A stretch of 64,000 nt of DNA from CALKUP01 sp964492735 (GCA_964492735.1 CAZBLE010000002.1:68019-132018), one strand, 5' to 3'. Positions 16,994-25,372 are shown, numbered from the stretch's first letter. A program made the numbers and translations. Notes: generated by a model from the sequence alone, not told the origin.

Positions 16994-18067
16994 TTACAAA
17001 ATGAGCATGGCGTCGCCAAAGGAGTAGAAGCGATATTTCTCTGTAACCGCTGTGTCATACGCACGCTGGGCTGTTTCAACGCCAGCAAACGCTGCAACAA
17101 GGAGTAGGAGAGTTGATTCAGGAATATGAAAATTAGTGATCAAGCCATCAATGATCTGGAATTGATAGCCGGGTCGAATGAAGATCTGCGTGTCCATGCT
17201 GCCGGCTTGCACTCGGCCGTTGTTAGCGAGGCTTTCAAGCACGCGTACAGATGTTGTGCCGACCGCAATGACGCGCCGACCTTCTGCTTTTGCGCGGTTG
17301 ATTTGCTCTGCGGCTGTTTCTGAAATTTCAATGCGCTCACTATGCATCGTGTGCTCATCAAGATTGTCCGTGGTGATTGGTGAAAATGTGCCGAGTCCAA
17401 CATGGAGTGTGACTTCAGTGCGTTCAATTCCAAGAGCATCAAGCTGAGCAAGAAGTTCTGGGGTGAAATGAAGACCTGCTGTCGGCGCGGCAGCAGAGCC
17501 TGGCAGGGAAGCGTAGACAGTTTGATATCGATCACGTAGTTCTTGTTCGGACATCTTTGAATGTGCGATATACGGCGGTATTGGCATGTGCCCGCACTGT
17601 TCAATCAGCTCACGGATGCTGTGAGAGTCGCTACTGAGTTCAACTGCCCAGGTTTTTTCAGACACTTTTTCTAGCAGCGTTGCGCTCACTCCTTCAACCG
17701 GAGTATTTCTTTCATCCAAAATTGAACAAGACACCCCTGCTTGCGCGCCTCGAAAACGAATCATTGCTTCCCAGGTTTCTCGGGTGTCAGATTGCGTTGC
17801 TCCCGCCAGTGGGCGAAGTAGAAAAATTTCCACATGCCCGCCAGTTGGTTTTTGTCCAAAGAGTCGTGCTGGAATCACTTTTGAATTATTGAGAACCAGT
17901 AGATCCCCGGCTTTCAAATAGTTAGTAATATCAAAAAACTGTTTGTGCTCAAGCTTCGTGGTATTGCGCTCAACAACAAGTAAGCGAGACTGATCTCGTT
18001 TTCCAGTAACCGGTGTTTGTGCAATCAGCTCTTCCGGTAGGTCAAATGCAATGGGGAATGTCGACAT
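16994..18067 (-). CDS. queA: S-adenosylmethionine:tRNA ribosyltransferase-isomerase
   Basis: A 357-residue QueA, which transfers and isomerises the ribosyl part of SAM to make epoxyqueuosine at tRNA position 34. Recognised by FDLPEELIAQTPV at the start, RDQSRLLVVER, GDLLVLNNSKVIPARL, GSAAAPTAGLHFT and TSVRVLESL, with LITNFHIPESTLLLLVAAF near the end. Length is normal. It is the last gene of the ruvB operon, two bases behind the PH-domain gene; no other queuosine gene is in the window. Confidence 0.97.
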   Translation of the reverse strand: MSTFPIAFDLPEELIAQTPVTGKRDQSRLLVVERNTTKLEHKQFFDITNYLKAGDLLVLNNSKVIPARLFGQKPTGGHVEIFLLRPLAGATQSDTRETWEAMIRFRGAQAGVSCSILDERNTPVEGVSATLLEKVSEKTWAVELSSDSHSIRELIEQCGHMPIPPYIAHSKMSEQELRDRYQTVYASLPGSAAAPTAGLHFTPELLAQLDALGIERTEVTLHVGLGTFSPITTDNLDEHTMHSERIEISETAAEQINRAKAEGRRVIAVGTTSVRVLESLANNGRVQAGSMDTQIFIRPGYQFQIIDGLITNFHIPESTLLLLVAAFAGVETAQRAYDTAVTEKYRFYSFGDAMLIL

Positions 18068-18069
18068 GG

Positions 18070-18810
18070 CTATTCGTCTTGCGCACTATCACGCAAAAAT
18101 GTTTTCAGTGTGTCACGATGCATCGTAGCAGATTGGTGCTCTGCTTGATTAATTGGCGGAATGCCTTGTTGTGCCTCACGATCTTCTTGGGCTTCAAATT
18201 TCTTTTCATATGTTAATTGGTCGCGTGCCTGCTCAATGTCGCGCATTTTTACCGCTCGATCATGGACCTGTAAGACAACCTTTGCAACTTCAGCAGAGTG
18301 AGCAACTTCTTCAAAAATAAACCGAGCCGTTTGACCAGCCGTTTGGATGTACACTTGTCCAAAGTCCAGAAATGTTTGCAATCCACCATTCACTTCAGAT
18401 GTCACATCTTGAATTTGCAAGATGTTTACTTCAGAAATAACACGTCGAAATAAACCATTTTGTTCAATACTCACAATACGTTGGTCTGTCACTACCCAAA
18501 TATCTAAATGATAATCAACAAAGTTTTCAAAATAAAATAAAAACGTAAACAGGAAATAAATACTTAATAGCTCAATAATAAGAATAAACCCGAGTGTTCC
18601 AGGAATAAACGAGAAGTCAGAAAAAAGGATCAGTACAGTTAAGATTACTGGAGGCAGACATAGTGCTGCTATAAGCTGAACTAAATCTTGCGCAATCACA
18701 GTCCAGTGACGTCGTAGCAGTAGCACAACCTTTTCATTCGGGCGTTGTGTCGGAAAGTGCAACGCTTCGTGTTCTGCCATGCGGTTAAATTGTTGTTCAT
18801 GGGTTTGCAT
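18070..18810 (-). CDS. Bacterial PH-domain membrane protein (bPH2/YdbS-like)
   Basis: A 246-residue protein with two adjacent membrane helices (about residues 35-85) followed by a bacterial pleckstrin-homology domain. The segment WVVTDQRIVSIEQNGLFRR with VNILQIQDV is the usual bPH2 core. A charged C-terminal tail follows. Function is unknown; such proteins sit in membranes of many small-genome bacteria. It lies in the minus-strand operon ruvB - small membrane protein - this gene - queA with gaps of a few bases. Confidence 0.75.
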   Translation of the reverse strand: MQTHEQQFNRMAEHEALHFPTQRPNEKVVLLLRRHWTVIAQDLVQLIAALCLPPVILTVLILFSDFSFIPGTLGFILIIELLSIYFLFTFLFYFENFVDYHLDIWVVTDQRIVSIEQNGLFRRVISEVNILQIQDVTSEVNGGLQTFLDFGQVYIQTAGQTARFIFEEVAHSAEVAKVVLQVHDRAVKMRDIEQARDQLTYEKKFEAQEDREAQQGIPPINQAEHQSATMHRDTLKTFLRDSAQDE

Positions 18811-18813
18811 AGG

Positions 18814-19095
18814 CTATTGAATTGCGTTGGATGCTCCATTGTCAGGAAGGGGGATGATTGCTCCTGGAATATCTAAGAGATTAAACGTGTCTGTCCAAGT
18901 GGTTCCAGAAAGCATGAGGAATGTAAAGATCATCGTAATGAGCGAGAGTGATCCAAAGAGAAACAGAGTCATTTTCCCAGTAAAATCAAAAAATCCAAAT
19001 CGAACAAGATGATAGATATTTAAGCTGAGCCATAACGCAAAAATAACAAGAAAAATGATATATGGCACAAGTAGGGTCCAGAGGGGTAATTCCAT
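18814..19095 (-). CDS. Small membrane protein, three hydrophobic segments
   Basis: A 93-residue hypothetical protein with two or three membrane helices (LLVPYIIFLVIFALWLSLN and MTLFLFGSLSLITMIFTFLM) and a short outside tail. I use the internal ATG at 19095, because the longer frame would run into ruvB and adds a basic, non-hydrophobic stretch. No family recognised. It is co-directional with and three bases from the PH-domain gene, so the two may work together in the membrane. Confidence 0.6.
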   Translation of the reverse strand: MELPLWTLLVPYIIFLVIFALWLSLNIYHLVRFGFFDFTGKMTLFLFGSLSLITMIFTFLMLSGTTWTDTFNLLDIPGAIIPLPDNGASNAIQ

Positions 19096-19123
19096 ATCAG
19101 CACTATAGCATTTCCTAGGTGGT

Positions 19124-20134
19124 TTATAAAAGGGTATTTGGCGGAGTGAGGCCAAGATGCTTCCAGGCGAGAGGAGTGACCATACGGCCACGTGGAGTGC
19201 GAGTAATCATCCCAATTTGCATTAAAAAGGGCTCATGGACATCTTCGATTGTTTCTTGTTCTTCAGCAGTAGCTGAAGCGAGTGTTCCAAGACCGACTGG
19301 CCCACCATTGTAGTTCTGTATGATGGTTTCGAGGATTTTTCGATCAACATCATCAAGTCCCAATGCATCAATATGAAGAAGCTCAAGTGCGGAAATGGCC
19401 TGTTCGGGAGTGAGGGTTCCGTTATTATGCACTTGGCAGTAGTCACGAACGCGTTTCATGAGGCGGTTTGCAATGCGGGGAGTGCGGCGTGATCGATCAG
19501 CAATGACTTGCGCAGTTTCAGAGTCAATTTCAATCCCAAGAATACGACTTGTTCGTTCAATAATTGTTCGCATTTCATTTGGAGTGTAAAAATCCAGTTT
19601 ATAATGCACACCAAACCGATCGCGGAGAGGAGCGGAAATCAGTGACATACGGGTTGTTGCTCCAATAATAGTGAATTTAGGTAGATCAATGCGTAGGGTT
19701 CGCGCTGCAAGGCCTTTGCCAGTCACAACATCAAGGGCATAGTCTTCCATTGCTGGATAGAGAATTTCTTCCGCTACCTTATTGAGCCGATGAATTTCAT
19801 CAATAAACAAAATATCGTTTGGTTGCAGTGAGCTTAAAATCGCCGCAACATCACCAGCTCGTTCAATTGCAGGTCCAGAGGTAACACGAATACCAACGCC
19901 CATCTCATGTGCAATGATATGCGCAAGAGTTGTTTTACCAAGCCCAGGGCTGCCATGAAGCAAGATATGGTCGAGCGGCTCTTTACGAGATTGCGCTGCC
20001 TGCATCATGATTTCGAGGTTTTGTTTAACGGTTTCTTGGCCAATATATGATGATAAATCTTGCGGACGCAAAGTATCTTCAACAGGTGTGTCTTCTGGTT
20101 GTTCGGATGGCAGGGTGATGAGGTCGATACTCAT
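19124..20134 (-). CDS. ruvB: Holliday junction branch-migration helicase RuvB
   Basis: The 336-residue AAA+ motor that drives branch migration with RuvA. RPQDLSSYIGQETVKQNL is the N-terminal signature, Walker A is GSPGLGKTT, Walker B is FIDEIHRL, sensor 1 is GATTRMSLI, and the C-terminal winged helix ends with RTPRGRMVTPLAWKHLGL. Length is normal. First gene of the minus-strand operon; ruvA and ruvC are elsewhere. Confidence 0.97.
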   Translation of the reverse strand: MSIDLITLPSEQPEDTPVEDTLRPQDLSSYIGQETVKQNLEIMMQAAQSRKEPLDHILLHGSPGLGKTTLAHIIAHEMGVGIRVTSGPAIERAGDVAAILSSLQPNDILFIDEIHRLNKVAEEILYPAMEDYALDVVTGKGLAARTLRIDLPKFTIIGATTRMSLISAPLRDRFGVHYKLDFYTPNEMRTIIERTSRILGIEIDSETAQVIADRSRRTPRIANRLMKRVRDYCQVHNNGTLTPEQAISALELLHIDALGLDDVDRKILETIIQNYNGGPVGLGTLASATAEEQETIEDVHEPFLMQIGMITRTPRGRMVTPLAWKHLGLTPPNTLL

Positions 20135-20246
20135 AAAAGAGGATTAAAGTTGAATATAGTATAGCATGGGGATAAGAAAAAGTCTATTTTTTGACTAAAA
20201 TTAGGTAAAAAATGCCTTTTACAGACTATTTGTCCGCAGCGTACGC

Positions 20247-20275
20247 TTGACATTTTCAGATATATCCGGTATTGT
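20247..20275 (+). promoter_or_regulatory. Promoter of the structured RNA gene
   Basis: TTGACA, 17-base spacer, TATTGT, pointing at the RNA at 20282-20457. There is no coding sequence between this promoter and the terminator. Confidence 0.7.
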
Positions 20276-20281
20276 CTCCTG

Positions 20282-20457
20282 TTGCGGCTCACACAGAGCA
20301 GCAGCAACCCGTGGTCCCTATGATTCAGTAGGCACGACAAGCATGGGAAACTCAAATTTGGAGAACTCAGGCTACGGCTCGAATCGTCCAAACTGATATT
20401 CTCTTGCCTACTGTATCATGTAGACCACACAAAAGCTCCCGTTCGCGGGAGTTTTTT
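20282..20457 (+). ncRNA. Structured non-coding RNA, about 175 nt, own promoter and terminator
   Basis: Elements in order: a 5' hairpin GTTGC-g-GCTC-ACACA-GAGC-agca-GCAAC (20281-20308); a closing helix GTGGTC (20311-20316) with GACCAC (20423-20428); within it a 12-pair helix between 20322-20334 and 20405-20417 (CAGTAGGCA core, one mismatch) enclosing a 70-base variable region; and last CTCCCG-TTCG-CGGGAG plus six T (20436-20457). No conserved RNase P, SRP or tmRNA sequence is visible and no start codon with an open frame fits. A 6S-like long rod with a bulged centre is possible but unproven. Confidence 0.7.
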
Positions 20458-20512
20458 GTATCCTCTGAGAGAGGGTGTATACTATCGACATAAATAGTCA
20501 TTCTATATATGT

Positions 20513-21250
20513 ATGAAATATTACAAACGAGGTATAGTGAGTCTTATTGCTGTGTTTGCGGCGGCATTACCAGCTGCTGCAGCACATGCGACTACGATCA
20601 CACCACCTCATAAAACCGTTGCGATTTCAGAAAAAACATATAACGCTCTTAAAAAGGCAGAGTGTTATTCAACAAATGCACCCGCAACTGCTGTAGAGGC
20701 GAGTAACGGGAATATGTGTGATCCTATTATCGTAAAATACGAAAATAAAACAGTGATGCGCACACAAGCCGATGGCCAGCTCTATGTTGTGAGTGCTGCG
20801 GTAATTGTTCCTGGCAAAGGTGTTTCTGGTCGCTTGCTTAAAACATATACTCAAGGAATCTATTCAGTGAATGGAAAGTACTACTACGTCAAGGATGGGT
20901 ATTACACAAAACTATCAACAACACGGCCAGATACAAGTGTCTTTAATCTCGTTCGTGGTCACAATGTCGCAAAAACATCTGGCGTTCAGTTGATTACACG
21001 AGCACAGTTTGCGATGTTGTTTGGTAAAGGAGGCACTGCAACAGAAGCTGCGGCCGCAAAAAAAGTACAGCAAGCCTATAAAGGATATTTTGTCATTATC
21101 AGTGATGATCATGGGAAGCTCTACTATGTTCCAAATAATGTAGAAGACGGAGCAAATCCAGTGCGCGTGAATGGTCTTTTTCATAAGACAATCAAAGAAG
21201 CAGCTAATGAGATGAGCACAAAAGCATTAGCACAAATGATTCAAGAGTAA
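20513..21250 (+). CDS. Exported protein of unknown function
   Basis: A 245-residue secreted protein. Residues 1-26 are a signal peptide (basic start, SLIAVFAAALPAAAA core, AHA cut site). The mature part has no family I recognise; it contains two similar tyrosine-rich strands (YSVNGKYYYVKDGYYTKL and a later KLYYVPNNV) and two cysteines near residues 45 and 62 that could form a disulfide. A TATACT element lies about 30 bases upstream. A bidirectional terminator follows it. Confidence 0.7.
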   Translation: MKYYKRGIVSLIAVFAAALPAAAAHATTITPPHKTVAISEKTYNALKKAECYSTNAPATAVEASNGNMCDPIIVKYENKTVMRTQADGQLYVVSAAVIVPGKGVSGRLLKTYTQGIYSVNGKYYYVKDGYYTKLSTTRPDTSVFNLVRGHNVAKTSGVQLITRAQFAMLFGKGGTATEAAAAKKVQQAYKGYFVIISDDHGKLYYVPNNVEDGANPVRVNGLFHKTIKEAANEMSTKALAQMIQE

Positions 21251-21261
21251 GCACGTACATT

Positions 21262-21293
21262 AAAAAAACTCCGCTAGATCAGCGGAGTTTTTT
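21262..21293 (+). terminator. Bidirectional intrinsic terminator
   Basis: ACTCCGCT (21268-21275), loop AGATC, AGCGGAGT (21281-21288), flanked by A7 and T runs. It serves the exported-protein gene and the convergent VanW gene. Confidence 0.92.
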
Positions 21294-21295
21294 GT

Positions 21296-23287
21296 TTAGT
21301 TCTTTTTTGTGTTCGAGTTTGTCTTCTTGTCAGATTTTTTTGTATCCGTTTTTTTCGTTTCTGTTTTTGTAGGCGCTGGAGTGGGAGCAGCTTTCTTTTT
21401 ACCTACAAGGCAGACAGCTTGCCATGGTTTATAGACTGAGGTGAAGGTTTCTTCATGCGTTGTTCTATCCGCGTTTTTGACAGTGTATTTGAAAGAGGCG
21501 GTTGTTCCTGGATGCGCTGTTTCAGTGCATTTGCGCTGTCCTTCTGCGAGAGTGTCTGTTTCTACTTCTTTGACTGGCGGTGGTTGAATCCACCCGCTGA
21601 TTGTTGGGGCAGAGAACTCAGCCTTGCGACCATCTGATGTGCCGAAGAAATCAAAATAGAGATGCGTTCCTTCAATACGTGTTTGGATGATGATTGGTCC
21701 TGGTGTGTCATTGATGAATTTAAAATCAGGCGCTGGATCATAAATCGTTGCATCTGTACCTGGAAGGCCATTGCGATCATCTGAATAATAGGAAACAGCA
21801 TAACTATGATTTTGTCGTCGCGTAATATCAAGTCCAGACGTGAGGGCTGCTCGGAAGGTTGTTGTGCCCACTTGGCATAATCCGCCGCCGATTTCTGGGA
21901 GAGTTTCGTTGCCTTTGATAACGAGTTCAGCGTGGTAGCCATTTTCCGTTGTAAATGGCTTGAGATGGCTCAGTAATGAGAATTCTTCCCCTTGAGCAAT
22001 AACGATACCATTGAGTAGTTCAACTCCACGTTTAATATTGAGCTGTCGATTAAACGGACTTCCTGTCATATTTGAATGCCCAGTTCCAAGCAGTTCTTTG
22101 ACTGGCAAATCTTTCGCATCTGCGTCACCAAATTTTGGTTGCTCTTCAATTAAAGAGAGTTCCAACGCTACACGGGAGTTGTCTTTAACGGCTGCCAAGG
22201 CAGGTACAATTTCTGTTGCCAATTTTTCTACATCAATTTTTTTGCCAACTACTGCATCTGAAAGAGGAGTGATGCTTGTGACTTTATTGTCTTTTGATTC
22301 GACTTTCCATTTACCTTCTTTGGGTTCAACCTCAATACCCATTTTTTTGCTATCAATGGATTGTTGTAATGTTTCTGTATTGATTGAGAGGCCGTTTTCT
22401 GTGTAGAGCAACCAACTGCCAATATCAGTTGCATCAAATTCCCATGAGTGACCATCATATGTCATGGACAGTGGTGCATGTTCCACAAGGTTCAAAATTT
22501 CTTCCTCATGATTTTGAATATCAGCTTTAGTGAGTGGGGGAGGAGTTTCTTTGAGCTCTAACGAAATTGAATCATTGTTCAATTGTTCAATGCGATTGCG
22601 TAGCGCAAGAATTACAGCGTCACGATCAATTGTCTGGCCATTTTTTTCCGGTGTGATTTCAAGTGTTTTACCGTCTTTCACCGCTACCGTTGCGTTCACT
22701 GGAGCGGTTTCATATGTTTTTAGTGCGCTATCTAAAAATGCTCGCACTTGCTCTTCATCAAGCGTGACACTTGCGATCTGGGAGTGAGGATATACAAATT
22801 CTAATACAGTATCAGCAATTTTTTGATACACCGCGCCACTGTGGCCAAGTGCAAAGAGTCGACGCGTTGTCTCCGCTGCATCGATTGTGAACAATACTAA
22901 GTCTGTCCCACCAGAGTCTTCGGCAGTAATTGTTCCTGGAACAATGATAGTATCACCATTGATTTCTAACGAGACTCCTTGAGACTCAAGTGTATCTGCA
23001 ATTTCTGCGATAGTCGTTTCGGTTGCCGCTGTTGTTTTTCCTCCAAATGCGTGCGATCCAATTGTGACACGTGGAATAATTTTAGATTCGTAGGTCAATA
23101 AAATTGTCCCGGCAACTGCAGCACCACTACAGATAGCCAGTCCAATAATCACCGCAAGAGAAATCAGTGTCCATTTTAGACCGCGATGCATTTTTCTTTT
23201 TGTTGTTTCTGCTGAATGAGTCACATGCGTGTGTTGTGCATGTTCGTGATTCGTGCCCTCGTGGTGCTTATGCTCGTGGTGTGTCAT
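21296..23287 (-). CDS. VanW-family cell-surface protein with peptidoglycan-binding-like domains
   Basis: A 663-residue envelope protein. Residues 1-27 are a His-rich cytoplasmic tail, residues 36-60 a membrane anchor, then two PG_binding_4-type domains (residues about 75-370), then the VanW domain (about 405-540) with GEEFSLLSHLKPFT, EIGGGLCQVGTTTFRAAL and YDPAPDFKFIND. The C-terminus is a G5-like or linker region ending in a Lys/Thr-rich tail. VanW proteins bind or remodel cell wall and are not the VanA ligase. The His-rich start (MTHHEHKHHEGTNHEHAQ) is unusual and may bind metal. Its 5' end overlaps the small gene upstream. Confidence 0.85.
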   Translation of the reverse strand: MTHHEHKHHEGTNHEHAQHTHVTHSAETTKRKMHRGLKWTLISLAVIIGLAICSGAAVAGTILLTYESKIIPRVTIGSHAFGGKTTAATETTIAEIADTLESQGVSLEINGDTIIVPGTITAEDSGGTDLVLFTIDAAETTRRLFALGHSGAVYQKIADTVLEFVYPHSQIASVTLDEEQVRAFLDSALKTYETAPVNATVAVKDGKTLEITPEKNGQTIDRDAVILALRNRIEQLNNDSISLELKETPPPLTKADIQNHEEEILNLVEHAPLSMTYDGHSWEFDATDIGSWLLYTENGLSINTETLQQSIDSKKMGIEVEPKEGKWKVESKDNKVTSITPLSDAVVGKKIDVEKLATEIVPALAAVKDNSRVALELSLIEEQPKFGDADAKDLPVKELLGTGHSNMTGSPFNRQLNIKRGVELLNGIVIAQGEEFSLLSHLKPFTTENGYHAELVIKGNETLPEIGGGLCQVGTTTFRAALTSGLDITRRQNHSYAVSYYSDDRNGLPGTDATIYDPAPDFKFINDTPGPIIIQTRIEGTHLYFDFFGTSDGRKAEFSAPTISGWIQPPPVKEVETDTLAEGQRKCTETAHPGTTASFKYTVKNADRTTHEETFTSVYKPWQAVCLVGKKKAAPTPAPTKTETKKTDTKKSDKKTNSNTKKN

Positions 23288-23480
23288 GTGTTTGAAGTAA
23301 GTCAGTCAGAATGTTTTGAGAAGAAGTGAGCGTGAGAACAAGTTCATCACCTTCTTTTACAGGTAATAATTCACCAGCTGCATTTTTGCGTGGCCATTGG
23401 ATTTCTGCTCCATCAGCAGTTTTGAGTGTAACGATAGTGTCACTCACTTGAGTGATTGTGACCTGTTGTGATGTGCCCAT
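23268..23480 (-). CDS. Small hypothetical protein
   Basis: A 70-residue soluble protein from the ATG at 23480, predicted as a small beta barrel (VTITQVSDTIVTLKTADG, LLPVKEGDELVLTL), similar in style to short OB or SH3-like domains. The longer in-frame start would overlap hsp20. It sits between hsp20 and the VanW gene and overlaps the latter by 20 bases, so the three are probably one transcript. Function unknown. Confidence 0.6.
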   Translation of the reverse strand: MGTSQQVTITQVSDTIVTLKTADGAEIQWPRKNAAGELLPVKEGDELVLTLTSSQNILTDLLQTHDTPRA

Positions 23481-23484
23481 AAAA

Positions 23485-24063
23485 TTATAATTCTTCAACA
23501 GCAATTTTGCCGTTTTTGCTATAGGTTGCCTTTGGAAGAAAGACTGTTAAAATGCCATTTTCCAGAGTTGCGCGGACCTTATCATATTGAATATCAACGG
23601 GCAAGATAATGGTTCGGGAGAAGCCTCCCCAGTAGCATTCTTGAACAAAAAAGTCATCGTCTGCAATATGCGCAAATTGTGGTTTTCGGACGCCCTTGAT
23701 CGTGATCATGTCGCCGTTCATGTCGATATCGAGGTCTTCTTTTTTGACACCAGCAACGGTTGAGGTAATAACAACTTCCTGATCAGTTTGAAACACATCA
23801 ACAGCAAGTTCACCATCGTAGGAAATAGGGTCTTCTTTAAGCCAGGTTTCATCAACATCTTTCCCAGAATAGCGAGGGGCGATGTTGGTTTTTGGGAGAT
23901 GAGCTGATGTTTCGCGAATTAAGTCTTCAGCATCACGTTCAGCATTTGGATGAAAAGGGGTATCAAGCCCGCCAAATTCACGTCGAAAAAAGTCTTCAGT
24001 ATATTGAACTTCTTTGGCGTCGAGCTCTTCCATGTTACGAGCTAGGTCATCGAGGGCAGGCAT
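23485..24063 (-). CDS. Small heat-shock protein Hsp20
   Basis: An alpha-crystallin-domain chaperone that holds unfolding proteins. From the ATG at 24063 it has 192 residues: a long acidic N-terminal region of about 90, then the crystallin domain with DVFQTDQEVVITSTVAGV and the closing GILTVFLPK. The open frame continues upstream to a TTG at 24129, but the promoter TTGCAT-N17-TATAAT lies inside that extension, so I prefer the internal ATG. No IxI tail motif is evident, and no CIRCE operator is seen. Confidence 0.88.
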   Translation of the reverse strand: MPALDDLARNMEELDAKEVQYTEDFFRREFGGLDTPFHPNAERDAEDLIRETSAHLPKTNIAPRYSGKDVDETWLKEDPISYDGELAVDVFQTDQEVVITSTVAGVKKEDLDIDMNGDMITIKGVRKPQFAHIADDDFFVQECYWGGFSRTIILPVDIQYDKVRATLENGILTVFLPKATYSKNGKIAVEEL

Positions 24064-24100
24064 ATCTTTTATTTGAGTTTGTGGGTCAGTTTCGGATTCA

Positions 24101-24129
24101 ATTATACTGATTTTTTTAAAATGATGCAA
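24101..24129 (-). promoter_or_regulatory. Promoter of hsp20
   Basis: On the minus strand TTGCAT (24124-24129), 17 bases, TATAAT (24101-24106), giving a leader of about 30 bases before the ATG at 24063. It decides the hsp20 start against the longer frame. Confidence 0.7.
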
Positions 24130-24131
24130 CG

Positions 24132-24159
24132 AAAAAGCCGTCTAGAAAGACGACTTTTT
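24132..24159 (-). terminator. Intrinsic terminator after tRNA-Glu
   Basis: AAAAAG-c-CGTCT-agaa-AGACG-a-CTTTTT, readable on both strands. On the minus strand it lies directly behind the tRNA and before the hsp20 promoter. Confidence 0.8.
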
Positions 24160-24164
24160 GTTCT

Positions 24165-24239
24165 TGGTACTCGCAAGGGGAATCGAACCCCTATTGCTAG
24201 GATGAAAACCTAGTGTCCTAACCATTAGACGATGCGAGC
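24165..24239 (-). tRNA. tRNA-Glu (anticodon TTC), CCA encoded
   Basis: Cloverleaf on the minus strand: acceptor GCTCGCA with TGCGAGT (a G-U closes position 1-72), D arm with AATGGTTAGGAC, anticodon stem CTAGG/CCTAG with loop TTTTCAT (anticodon TTC), T arm GGGG-TTCGATT-CCCC, discriminator A and a genome-encoded CCA. Confidence 0.95.
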
Positions 24240-24275
24240 AGATGCAGAATGTAGCCCGCGTAGTATAAAACCGAC

Positions 24276-24304
24276 TTGCACTTCTGTCAATCCTGCTGTA
24301 GGCT
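24276..24304 (+). promoter_or_regulatory. Promoter of the 31-residue GC-rich gene
   Basis: TTGCAC, 17 bases, TAGGCT. The -10 resembles those of two other GC-rich cassettes (TAGGGT at 28319 and 56128) and differs from the TATACT/TATAAT of native genes. Confidence 0.55.
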
Positions 24305-24327
24305 AGCGGCGCACAAGGAGGTGCATC

Positions 24328-24423
24328 ATGAGATTGTGTAACGCCGCACGTTTTGCGGCTATCCTCGCGATTTTGGGGGCGATTCGGATCGCCTCCCGGC
24401 TTGACGAGACATTTAGAGGCTAA
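24328..24423 (+). CDS. Small GC-rich gene, 31-residue hydrophobic peptide
   Basis: A short frame with a near-perfect SD (AAGGAGGTG four bases before the ATG), coding a peptide that begins MRLCNAARFAAILAILGAIR: basic start and one short hydrophobic stretch, so a possible membrane microprotein or leader peptide. It has its own promoter and overlaps its own terminator hairpin. The SD region (CACAAGG, 24312-24318) can also pair with CCTTGTG (24432-24438) next to the terminator stem. No family recognised. The SD and GC content set it apart from native genes. Confidence 0.5.
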   Translation: MRLCNAARFAAILAILGAIRIASRLDETFRG

Positions 24424-24455
24424 CCATGGCCCCTTGTGTCTCGTCGCTCGTTTTT
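24403..24455 (+). terminator. Terminator of the 31-residue gene
   Basis: GACGAGACA (24403-24411) pairs perfectly with TGTCTCGTC (24437-24445), followed by GCTCG and five T. The left arm lies inside the coding sequence. Confidence 0.75.
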
Positions 24456-24535
24456 CCTTATAAAATCCACCTCTTGAAAAGAGCCTTCGATTGTGCTATA
24501 CTCTTGGTCTAAATCTAATACTATTCATTTTATTT

Positions 24536-25366
24536 ATGGTTAAAGACTACCCACATCCAATTGTGTACATCTCAGATTGCCGAGATGATAATACACGTGG
24601 TCGGCTACAAGCGCGTGTTGCAACATTATTTCATGATAGTCACATCACATTTGTTGGTGTGCATGATGATATCGAAGCTGCAATCAACCTTGTTGATATG
24701 ATCGATGCATACGACGGTAAGCCAGGCGTTATCCTTGCAAACGTTGCTCGTCGCGAAGGTCATGCGAAAAAATGGCCAAATGGTACTCCATTCGGACATT
24801 TCCGTATTGGTGAATTAGATATTTTTACAACTATCGACGGGTACATTTTAAGTCTCGTTCAAAAATTATTAGATCATGACATCAGTGTTGATGTATATGA
24901 TATCCCATCTGTCGTGCCACACATGCAAGGTCTTGATCCAGAAACGCAAGAACGCATTATTCATACGCAATTCCGCAGTTTTGACTACTTACCACGCCTT
25001 GCAGCACACATTATGGCTGGTGAAAAACTGCCAAAAACAGATACATTTACTCAAGTTCCACTGATTCCAAACGCTGTCTGTTGGGTAGATTCATTCGGTA
25101 ACCTCAAAACAAACATTCTTCCAGAAGAAGTTGGCTTTGAAGTTGGTAAGAGTGTTGTGGTTCGCGTTAGTTCAAACAAACAACTCCGTCTCCCATGCTA
25201 TAACCGTTTGAAAGACATCCCAGATAACACAGTGGCATTCACTGTTGGGTCATCTGGTATGAACCAAAAACGCTTTCTCGAAATCATGCAACAAGGAAAG
25301 AGTGCAGCGTATACTCTTGGAATGGGCTCAGGCACATTAATTGAGTACGTTGAGACAGTTGATTAA
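24536..25366 (+). CDS. SAM hydroxide adenosyltransferase (DUF62 SAM hydrolase)
   Basis: A 276-residue protein of the DUF62 / SAM hydroxide adenosyltransferase family, related to fluorinase, which splits S-adenosylmethionine into adenosine and methionine. An Asp-rich N-terminus (YISDCRDDN) is followed by the central domain (VILANVARREGH, FTTIDGYILSLV) and a C-terminal barrel with CWVDSFGNLKTNI, GSSGM and a closing GMGSGTLIEYVE. The usual SDFG near the start reads SDCR here, a variation worth noting. The start at 24536 avoids an upstream hydrophobic, promoter-like stretch. Six bases before tsaD, so co-transcribed. Confidence 0.8.
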   Translation: MVKDYPHPIVYISDCRDDNTRGRLQARVATLFHDSHITFVGVHDDIEAAINLVDMIDAYDGKPGVILANVARREGHAKKWPNGTPFGHFRIGELDIFTTIDGYILSLVQKLLDHDISVDVYDIPSVVPHMQGLDPETQERIIHTQFRSFDYLPRLAAHIMAGEKLPKTDTFTQVPLIPNAVCWVDSFGNLKTNILPEEVGFEVGKSVVVRVSSNKQLRLPCYNRLKDIPDNTVAFTVGSSGMNQKRFLEIMQQGKSAAYTLGMGSGTLIEYVETVD

Positions 25367-25372
25367 GCACCA

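Noticed and set aside
24064..24129. Longer hsp20 start at a TTG codon
   Set aside because: A TTGCAT-N17-TATAAT promoter lies inside this extension, so the internal ATG at 24063 is the better start.
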